The notes under the pieces are model-generated. The model was not told where the DNA came from. It ran no database searches and saw only the letters and a program-made list of their open reading frames with translations. Below are positions 8,900-13,329 of a DNA stretch of 13,329 bases, piece by piece. The position numbers and the translations under genes are program-made. Position 1 is the stretch's first letter; every line of letters starts with the position of its first letter. The stretch lies in the NCBI GenBank assembly GCA_020060485.1, contig JAGVAB010000053.1, positions 1-13,329 of the forward strand, given 5' to 3'. The stretch is from Anaerolineales bacterium (GTDB lineage Bacteria; Chloroflexota; Anaerolineae; Anaerolineales; Anaerolineaceae).

Positions 8900-8945
8900 G
8901 TGCCGCAGGTGGAGCGGTGCAGGCGGTTGGTGATGCCTGCGGCAC
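8900..8945. repeat. Stem-loop between binding-protein and permease genes (proximal to permease)
   Basis: GTGCCGCAGG (8900-8909) is the perfect reverse complement of CCTGCGGCAC (8936-8945), giving a 10-bp GC-rich stem with a 26-nt loop. An alternative shorter stem uses GCAGGC (8919-8924) and GCCTGC (8935-8940). On the minus strand, where the operon is transcribed, no U-run follows, so this is not a standard intrinsic terminator for the operon. On the plus strand the stem is followed by TTTTCTATTT. A role in mRNA stabilisation or partial termination is inferred. Confidence 0.75.
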
Positions 8946-8960
8946 TTTTCTATTTCAAGA

Positions 8961-9003
8961 GACAGGTGCGGGATCGGTCAAATGACCCATCCACGCACCT
9001 GTC
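8961..9003. repeat. Long near-perfect stem-loop just after the binding-protein stop
   Basis: GACAGGTGCG (8961-8970) pairs perfectly with CGCACCTGTC (8994-9003). Inside it, GGAT pairs with ATCC and GGTC pairs with GACC, broken only by one bulged A and one C/C mismatch around an AAAT loop. The total is 18 base pairs. It starts 13 bp after the binding-protein stop codon (minus strand), where a hairpin could block 3' exonucleases and protect the upstream message. No U-run follows on the minus strand. Confidence 0.8.
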
Positions 9004-9016
9004 ATCACTTCAAGAA

Positions 9017-10390
9017 CTACTTAATCTCTTTCGCTGCAACAGCTTCGATCTCCTGCGCAACCTGTTCAGGTGTTGCCGTGCCTGCATAGAGTTTCTGCAC
9101 AGCATCGTTAATCGCGCCACCCAAAGCTGGTGGCAGCAATTGATCGTAATACAACTGGAAGAAATTCGCGTTGGCAAAGCTCTGCTGCACCAGGACCATA
9201 TTGGGATCCGTCAAGCCAGCTTCACTGCCCTTGACCACCGGGATACCCTGGCCTTCTGCGGCAATGATGGTCTGGTTTGCCTGGTTGGTGACGTACTTGA
9301 CAAAGTCAATGGCTTCCGGTGAGGCATTTTTACCAATCGCAAATCCATTGCCGCCGCCGATCACATCAGTGACATCTCCAACGCCGCCCTCGACAGCCGG
9401 GAAGTTGAACAAACCGAGCTTGTCACCATAAATACCCTTTTGGTCGGCGCTGTTGGCCGCCTGAACGGAGGGAGACCACTGTCCAGACAGGATCATGGCT
9501 GCCTTGCCGTTACCGAAAGTGGCCTGCATTTCATCATGGTTGGCTCCCAGGAAACCATCCTGGAAGGGCTGCATGTCGATCAGTCTCTTGAGCTCAACGC
9601 CCGCCTGAACGAAGGCCGGATCAGCAAAGGACCCTGTGCGTGTGGCGGCCGCGGTGAATGCCGGTTCGCCGCCTATGCGGGTGGCGAGATAGGACCAGAT
9701 GTGCATGCCCGTCCATGAGTCACCTTCACCCAAAGCGATCGGGGTAATACCTGCATCTTTCAGTTTCTGCACATCCACAAGAAAATCTTCCCAGTTTGTG
9801 GGCGGGGCGTCAATGCCAGCCTGGGCAAAAAGTTCCTTGTTATACCACCAGCCGACCATGCCCATATCCCACGGTACGCCATAGTTCTTGCCATCGGTAC
9901 CGTACACAGCCAGGGCACCAGGTGCAAAAGTGTTGCGCCATGCGCCGCCATCTGCATCCAGATACGAAGTGATGTCCTGCACCAAACCTGCACCAATTTG
10001 CTCATTCAGCGTGCCACCACCCCAGCTCTGGAAGATATCCGGGGGTTCGCCAGACTGCATCACAGTTGTCAGCTTGGTCTTGAAAGCTTCGTTTTCGAGA
10101 ACCGTGATTTCAACGACGACATTCGGATGTTCGGCCATGTAATCATCGGCCATCTTTTGCCAGATTGACAAGCCAGGTTCCTTGGTCGTGATATGCCACC
10201 AGGTGACAACCACCTTCTCTTCAACGGGTGCCGCCGGGGCAGCGGGTTCTGCTGGGGCGGCAGGTTCCGCCGGGGCAGCAGGCGCGGCTGGGGCAGCAGG
10301 TGCGGCTGGAGCTGGTTGTCCACTGCACGCAGACAATACAAAGGCCAGCGCAAGGATAAGACTCAAAAGTGTGGAAACTTTCCGATACAT
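9017..10390 (-). CDS. Extracellular solute-binding lipoprotein, family 1 (xylo-oligosaccharide candidate)
   Basis: Captures an oligosaccharide at the cell surface and hands it to the two CUT1 permeases downstream. It has 457 aa. Residues 1-21 are a lipoprotein signal peptide with lipobox LSAC; Cys22 is the lipid anchor. Residues 26-55 form a Pro/Ala linker with two Glu. The binding fold begins at about residue 58 (KVVVTWWHIT) and has family-1 hallmarks such as PPDIFQSWGGGTLNEQIG, GVPWDMGMVGWWYN and GKAAMILSGQW. Many tryptophans (for example in WWHI, WDMGMVGWWYN and the GDSW segment) are of the kind that stack on sugar rings. The ATG at 10390 has a strong AGGAGAAG ribosome binding site. It is the first gene of the catabolic operon, with its own promoter candidate upstream. 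The substrate is inferred from the GH43, GH3 and xylA genes. Confidence 0.95.
   Translation of the reverse strand: MYRKVSTLLSLILALAFVLSACSGQPAPAAPAAPAAPAAPAEPAAPAEPAAPAAPVEEKVVVTWWHITTKEPGLSIWQKMADDYMAEHPNVVVEITVLENEAFKTKLTTVMQSGEPPDIFQSWGGGTLNEQIGAGLVQDITSYLDADGGAWRNTFAPGALAVYGTDGKNYGVPWDMGMVGWWYNKELFAQAGIDAPPTNWEDFLVDVQKLKDAGITPIALGEGDSWTGMHIWSYLATRIGGEPAFTAAATRTGSFADPAFVQAGVELKRLIDMQPFQDGFLGANHDEMQATFGNGKAAMILSGQWSPSVQAANSADQKGIYGDKLGLFNFPAVEGGVGDVTDVIGGGNGFAIGKNASPEAIDFVKYVTNQANQTIIAAEGQGIPVVKGSEAGLTDPNMVLVQQSFANANFFQLYYDQLLPPALGGAINDAVQKLYAGTATPEQVAQEIEAVAAKEIK
10226..10315 (-). repeat. Ala/Pro tandem repeat encoding the lipoprotein linker
   Basis: Codons 26-55 of the binding protein spell repeated PAAPAA and PAAPAE units. 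On the plus strand the DNA shows related GGGGCAGCAGG and GCTGGGGCAGC blocks. The product would be a flexible tether between the lipid anchor and the binding domain. Repeats of this type can change length by slippage, always in multiples of three bases here. Confidence 0.8.
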
Positions 10391-10419
10391 TTTCTTCTCC
10401 TTATTTTGTTTACAAATGA

Positions 10420-10449
10420 GTTATACTAACCCCGTGAGGAGTAAGTCAC
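10420..10449 (-). promoter_or_regulatory. Candidate promoter of the transport/catabolic operon
   Basis: On the minus strand a -10 box TATAAC (10425-10420) is preceded, after an 18-bp spacer, by GTGACT (10449-10444), a 4/6 match to TTGACA. The predicted start is near 10413, about 22 nt before the binding-protein ATG at 10390. A small palindrome, TTTGTttACAAA (10405-10416), lies over this start and could be an operator. The -35 match is modest, so the call is tentative. Confidence 0.45.
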
Positions 10450-10456
10450 TCCACAC
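10434..10456. promoter_or_regulatory. Inverted repeat overlapping the -35 region of the operon promoter
   Basis: The plus strand reads GTGaGGAGT, then aagtc, then ACTCCaCAC; 8 of 9 positions pair. It covers the predicted -35 box, so it could be a repressor or activator site. It does not resemble the 12-bp LacI-type operator at 11647-11670 or the XylR site at 1640-1664, so the protein that would bind it is unknown. It could instead be the foot of an RNA hairpin. Confidence 0.4.
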
Positions 10457-10460
10457 GTGC

Positions 10461-10504
10461 GCAGGTCTTCTTTCTGTCAATTCTGGGCGGAATAGGAGAC
10501 CTGC
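10461..10504. repeat. Stem-loop between lacI-type gene and binding-protein gene
   Basis: GCAGGTCTTCT (10461-10471) pairs with AGGAGACCTGC (10494-10504): 11 pairs including one G-T, with a 22-nt loop. It lies between the LacI-type stop (10606) and the operon promoter, where a terminator for the regulator gene would be expected. No U-run follows on the minus strand, so a standard intrinsic terminator is not shown. Confidence 0.5.
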
Positions 10505-10605
10505 AATTTGATCTTTTGATGAACGATACTGCATCACCTCCATTCACAAGTGGCTAAGATTTATTTCCAGATGCCTTGCTGAAAACTGCAAAGTAATCAG
10601 TTTGT

Positions 10606-11616
10606 TTATGGCAATTCCCGGCAAGAGTTGCGAATAACCAACTGGGTTTTCATTTTGTAGGTTTGAGATTCGATGGGTTCGTGATTAATCAGTTTGATGA
10701 GCATCCGGGTTGCAATGAAACCCATTTCAGCAATGAATTGATCAATGGTTGTTAATCCTAAATATTTCGATTCCGAAATGTTGTCAAAGCCGATCACCGA
10801 TAAATCATCAGGGATGCGTAGTCCCATTTCTTCAGCAACCAAATAAACCCCCATGGCAGTTTGGTCGTTTGCTGCAAAAATGGCTGTGGGTGGCTGGTCC
10901 AGGGTCAGCAATTTTCTGGTACATTCAACACCGGTTTCTGTTGTGAAATCACCGGTTGTGATTAGTGAATTGTCGATCCCAATGCCTGCTTGCGTCAGCA
11001 AATCACAGTATCCCTGGAAACGGCGATTCGAGCTGATCAATTCTGGACGACCACCGATATACCCGATCCGCTTGTGCCCCAATTCCAGCAGATATTGCAT
11101 TGCATCTGCCGAGCCCTGATAGTTCATTGCATGAACCGAGGGGTAATCTGGATTGGCGATATGGGGGTCAACAGATACAATTGGTCCACTTGCAGAGAAA
11201 ACAGATGACACCGGAGCAACAATGATCACCCCGTCTGCGATCGAGTCATTCAACAAGGACACATATTTTTGTTCATGATAGGCTCTGCCGCTTTTTCGTA
11301 CGTCTCCCGTTGTGTACACCAGCAAATCGAATTCGGATTGGGCAATTGCCCGGTTAACACCTTTCATCACTTCCAAAGCAAATGGATAAGCAATATCAGG
11401 CATGATCAACCCGATCAGGTTCATTTTTTTGCTGCGCATACTTCTCGCGGCCAGGTTTGATGTATAACCCAGGACATCAATGACCGAAAGGATATGCTCT
11501 TGTGTGTTGCTCGCCACATCTGTTTTTCCGTTTAGAACCCGGGAGACGGTGGAAACAGATACCCCGGCTGTTTTGGCAACATCCTGAATTGTGACGGTTC
11601 TTCTTGGTTTTGACAT
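10606..11616 (-). CDS. LacI-family transcriptional regulator
   Basis: A 336-aa sugar-responsive repressor. The N-terminal helix-turn-helix (TIQDVAKTAGVSVSTVSRVL, residues 8-28) and hinge (SNLAARSM, 53-60) are canonical, followed by a periplasmic-binding-like effector domain (about 65-333) with IGLIMPDIAYPF and FAANDQTAMGVY. The reading frame is open up to 11715, but the extra 33 residues would be encoded by the promoter and operator DNA and include a translated direct repeat (GNDTGNDT). ATG 11616 begins MSKPRRTVTIQDVA, the usual length before the DNA-binding helix, and is therefore chosen; its ribosome binding site is weak. Tandem operators of LacI type lie 31-54 bp upstream, which implies autoregulation and control of the divergent GH10 gene. 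A xylan-derived sugar as inducer is inferred. Confidence 0.93.
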   Translation of the reverse strand: MSKPRRTVTIQDVAKTAGVSVSTVSRVLNGKTDVASNTQEHILSVIDVLGYTSNLAARSMRSKKMNLIGLIMPDIAYPFALEVMKGVNRAIAQSEFDLLVYTTGDVRKSGRAYHEQKYVSLLNDSIADGVIIVAPVSSVFSASGPIVSVDPHIANPDYPSVHAMNYQGSADAMQYLLELGHKRIGYIGGRPELISSNRRFQGYCDLLTQAGIGIDNSLITTGDFTTETGVECTRKLLTLDQPPTAIFAANDQTAMGVYLVAEEMGLRIPDDLSVIGFDNISESKYLGLTTIDQFIAEMGFIATRMLIKLINHEPIESQTYKMKTQLVIRNSCRELP

Positions 11617-11634
11617 GTCAAATCCATAAAAAGG

Positions 11635-11643
11635 TGCTATAAT
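11635..11643 (+). promoter_or_regulatory. Extended -10 promoter for the GH10 gene
   Basis: TGCTATAAT is a perfect extended -10 element (TGN plus TATAAT). No good -35 lies at 16-18 bp; TTGACA at 11610-11615 is 22 bp away. Extended -10 promoters can work without a -35. Transcription would start near 11650, inside the first operator, run across the opposing promoter and give a leader of about 100 nt before the GH10 ATG at 11750. Confidence 0.55.
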
Positions 11644-11646
11644 TTC

Positions 11647-11670
11647 GGTATCGTTACCGGTATCGTTACC
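11647..11670. promoter_or_regulatory. Two tandem LacI-type operators
   Basis: GGTATCGTTACC occurs twice, head to tail, at 11647-11658 and 11659-11670, with no spacer and no mismatch. Each copy is a dyad (GGTA/TACC) with the central CG step typical of LacI-family operators. They lie exactly between two facing -10 boxes, with 3 bp on each side, and next to a LacI-family gene, so the regulator encoded at 10606-11616 is the likely ligand. Confidence 0.8.
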
Positions 11671-11673
11671 GCT

Positions 11674-11702
11674 ATTATTGCACATTTGAAATGGAATGTC
11701 AA
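11674..11702 (-). promoter_or_regulatory. Promoter of the lacI-type regulator gene
   Basis: On the minus strand a perfect -35 TTGACA (11702-11697) is followed after 17 bp by AATAAT (11679-11674; 5 of 6 match to TATAAT), itself preceded by TGC, an extended -10. The start would be near 11667, inside the tandem operators, so the bound regulator should block it. Confidence 0.7.
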
Positions 11703-11739
11703 CCTTTTTTAACAATATTCCTCAATCATATAGTTTGGC

Positions 11740-11745
11740 AGGAGG
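11740..11745 (+). promoter_or_regulatory. Ribosome binding site that fixes the GH10 start
   Basis: AGGAGG, a full Shine-Dalgarno core, lies 4 nt before ATG 11750. The in-frame ATG at 11696, 54 bases upstream, has no such site and lies inside the opposing promoter, so 11750 is taken as the start. Confidence 0.85.
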
Positions 11746-11749
11746 TTTT

Positions 11750-12988
11750 ATGAACAGCGATATCCTTAAGAACCGATTTGTAAATGCGGTCATCACCGTT
11801 CTTGACGCTGCCAACAGCCCTTTGCAGCATCAAGAAATCACGGTTGCCCAAACAAGGCACCATTTTTTATTTGGCAACGCCGCCTTTGACCTTGTGCCAC
11901 TGTGCAACGATATGGTTGATGGAAAAGACAAACAAGATTTAGAACTGCGGGCTGATAAATTCCTGGGGCTTTTTAATGCCGCCACCCTCCCTTTTTATTG
12001 GGCGCGATTTGAACCAGAAAAAGGAAAGCCTATGACCAAAGAGGTTAAAAATGCGGCTAAATGGTGTGTCGAGCGAAAGGTATCGGTCAAAGGCCATCCG
12101 CTTTGCTGGCACACGCTAACGGCTGATTGGCTGCTTGCCTTGAACAATGACGAAATATTGCAGGCTCAGTTGGCCCGTATTCAGCGTGATGTCACTGATT
12201 TTCGCGGTCTGATCGACACCTGGGATGTGATCAATGAAGCCGTGATCATGCCTATCTTTGATAAATACGACAATGGCATCACCCGGTTGTGTAAGGAAAA
12301 AGGCCGCATCAACACGATCAAGACGATGTTTGAGGCAACCCGGGAAGCCAATCCGTCTACCACTCTGTTAATCAACGATTTTGACGTATCTCCGGCTTAT
12401 GACATTCTCATTGAAGGCTGTCTTGAAGTCGGTATCAAAATTGATGTGATCGGGATTCAGACCCACATGCATCAGGGATATTGGGGCATCGAAAAAACAT
12501 TACAGGTTCTGGAGCAGTTTTCCCGTTTCAATTTGCCCATTCATTTCACCGAGTCTACCTTGATCTCAGGAAAGCTGATGCCGCCAGAGATCGTCGACCT
12601 CAACGATTATCAGGTGGATGAATGGCCGAGTACCCCCGAAGGAGAAGAAAGACAGGCCCTGGAAGCCATCCAGCATTATCAGACCCTCTTTGCGCATCCC
12701 TTGGTGGAAGGTATCACCTGGTGGGAATTGGTTGATGGGGGATGGCTTAACGCCCCCGCCGGCCTGATCCGCCAGGATGGTTCCAGCAAACCGGCCTACG
12801 ATGCATTGCTGAACCTGGTGAGAAACGAGTGGTGGATCAAGCCCACCAAATTGGTGACAGATGAACATGGTCAAATTCGTTTTCCTGCCGTCCTGGGTGA
12901 TTATGAGTTAACCACACGCGAAAACAAATGCTCGTTTTCTGTCACCAGAGAAAATGCATCCCGCATCGCGGTAAACATTGCGGCTTAA
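11750..12988 (+). CDS. Glycoside hydrolase family 10 xylanase-like enzyme, intracellular
   Basis: A 412-aa protein with a GH10 barrel, expected to cleave internal beta-1,4 bonds of xylo-oligosaccharides by a retaining mechanism. Family motifs run in order: FYWARFEPEKG (82-92), KGHPLCWH (114-121), WDVINEA with acid/base Glu163 (158-164), GIQTHMH (235-241), HFTEST with probable nucleophile Glu268 (265-270), and TWWELVDGGW near residue 330. The residues around Glu268 differ from the usual ITELD, so this is a divergent branch. Before the barrel, about 45 residues (VITVLDA to HHFLFG) look like a short beta module; after it, about 50 residues (WWIKPTKLVTDEHG onward) form another. No signal peptide is present, so it should act inside the cell on imported chains. 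It is the only gene on the plus strand and is controlled by the divergent lacI region. Confidence 0.92.
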   Translation: MNSDILKNRFVNAVITVLDAANSPLQHQEITVAQTRHHFLFGNAAFDLVPLCNDMVDGKDKQDLELRADKFLGLFNAATLPFYWARFEPEKGKPMTKEVKNAAKWCVERKVSVKGHPLCWHTLTADWLLALNNDEILQAQLARIQRDVTDFRGLIDTWDVINEAVIMPIFDKYDNGITRLCKEKGRINTIKTMFEATREANPSTTLLINDFDVSPAYDILIEGCLEVGIKIDVIGIQTHMHQGYWGIEKTLQVLEQFSRFNLPIHFTESTLISGKLMPPEIVDLNDYQVDEWPSTPEGEERQALEAIQHYQTLFAHPLVEGITWWELVDGGWLNAPAGLIRQDGSSKPAYDALLNLVRNEWWIKPTKLVTDEHGQIRFPAVLGDYELTTRENKCSFSVTRENASRIAVNIAA

Positions 12989-13005
12989 CGTAATTTATTG
13001 CCGGC

Positions 13006-13074
13006 CTTGCCATCGGCCTGTCTGAAGAAGCCGAGGATTTTGGCAAGGGGATATCAAGCTTTGAGTGTTTTTTT
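13006..13074 (+). terminator. Possible GH10 terminator (interrupted hairpin and T-run)
   Basis: CTTGCCA (13006-13012) pairs with TGGCAAG (13041-13047), and the adjoining TCGGC (13013-13017) pairs with GCCGA (13030-13034) across a 6-nt bulge. Seven T follow at 13068-13074, but 20 nt after the stem, and only a weak TCAA/TTGA stem is closer. The position, 17 bp after the GH10 stop, is right for a terminator; the shape is not classical. Confidence 0.3.
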
Positions 13075-13102
13075 GTGAACTTCTTGTTTCCAATCTTCCT
13101 TA

Positions 13103-13135
13103 GCTGCCCGCAGGAATGGATCGCCTGCGGGCAGC
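13103..13135. repeat. Perfect 12-bp stem-loop
   Basis: GCTGCCCGCAGG (13103-13114) and CCTGCGGGCAGC (13124-13135) are perfect reverse complements around a 9-nt loop. No T-run follows on either strand. The arm shares CCGCAGG/CCTGCGG with the stem at 8900-8945, which suggests a dispersed hairpin element or a bidirectional terminator between convergent genes. Confidence 0.7.
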
Positions 13136-13257
13136 GCATTTAAGACACCCGGCGTGTGGTTTTCTCACCTCTCCATCCAGGGTCTGTTATTTCGAATGAT
13201 GGGTGTGGAATATGCCGACAAAGATCATCGCATGGCATTCTCAAGAAAGCTTGACAT

Positions 13258-13329
13258 TTACGATTTTCCAAAACGGTCAAGGTCATCCAGACCAAAGTAG
13301 ATGCAAAATGCTGATGATAATGGGCTGCC
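13258..13329 (-). CDS. Possible 3' end of a convergent gene (unidentified, partial)
   Basis: On the minus strand the frame entering from the right edge reads 23 codons ending FGLDDLDRFGKS and then TAA at 13260-13258. A converging gene would explain the GC-rich hairpin to its left. The stretch is too short to assign to a family, and other frames here are also open, so it may be non-coding. Confidence 0.2.
   Translation of the reverse strand, partial: GSPLSSAFCIYFGLDDLDRFGKS

Larger units (their letters stand above)
12989..13329. other. Intergenic region downstream of GH10
   Basis: About 340 bp with no convincing complete gene on either strand. It holds two inverted repeats, described separately, a run of seven T at 13068-13074, and a reading frame on the minus strand that may be the tail of a gene beyond the right edge. 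I see no tRNA, insertion-sequence end or repeat array in it. Confidence 0.6.

Noticed and set aside
8882..9322. 146-codon plus-strand reading frame starting in the stem-loop region
   Set aside because: Most of it is antisense to the binding-protein gene and its start lies just ahead of the first hairpin; no coding evidence.
10182..10511. Gly/Ala-rich plus-strand reading frame
   Set aside because: It is the antisense reading of the Pro/Ala linker repeat; it has no independent support.
10597..10607. XylR half-site TCAGTTTGTTT at the lacI-type stop
   Set aside because: It matches the left arm of the Bacillus operator at 10 of 11 positions, but the right arm is missing and it lies about 200 bp from the next gene start; most likely chance.
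13139..13300. Short open plus-strand frame with ATG at 13196
   Set aside because: No ribosome binding site and no recognisable motif; two minus-strand frames are equally open here, so openness alone is not evidence.

Overview
The window is a xylan/xylo-oligosaccharide utilisation locus from a bacterium. Both substrate-binding proteins are lipoproteins with an LSAC lipobox, one with a Pro/Ala-rich linker. The transporter is of the CUT1 type without its own ATPase gene, and the regulators are of the ROK XylR and LacI types. This style, with roughly balanced GC, is most like Chloroflexota (Anaerolineae). That placement is an impression from gene style and has not been tested by search.

Layout. 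At the left edge, on the minus strand, is the 5' end of a xylose-binding lipoprotein gene (xylF-like, CUT2 family). Next on the minus strand comes a ROK-family XylR-type regulator. A 25-bp inverted repeat upstream of it closely resembles the Bacillus xyl operator. Positions 1857-10390 hold a tightly packed minus-strand operon, in transcription order: substrate-binding lipoprotein, two CUT1 permeases, GH43 beta-xylosidase, xylose isomerase (xylA) and a GH3 glycosidase. Gaps are 7-33 bp, except for about 180 bp of stem-loops between the binding protein and the first permease. Upstream, also on the minus strand, is a LacI-family regulator. Divergent from it, on the plus strand, is a GH10 xylanase-like enzyme with no signal peptide. 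The last ~340 bp carry hairpins and perhaps the 3' end of a convergent gene.

How it works together (inference). Xylo-oligosaccharides would be captured by the lipoprotein and imported by the permease pair, powered by an ATPase encoded elsewhere. In the cytoplasm, GH10, GH43 and GH3 would trim them to xylose, which XylA converts to xylulose. Xylulokinase is not in the window. Free xylose could enter through the XylF system at the left edge. Control appears dual: XylR through the operator at 1640-1664, and the LacI protein through two tandem 12-bp operators at 11647-11670.

The most striking non-coding structure is the lacI/GH10 control region. Two extended -10 promoters point at each other, and the perfect tandem operator pair sits exactly between their -10 boxes with 3 bp on each side. 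The whole 48-bp block is a near-palindrome. I saw no mobile elements, CRISPR arrays, tRNA or rRNA genes.
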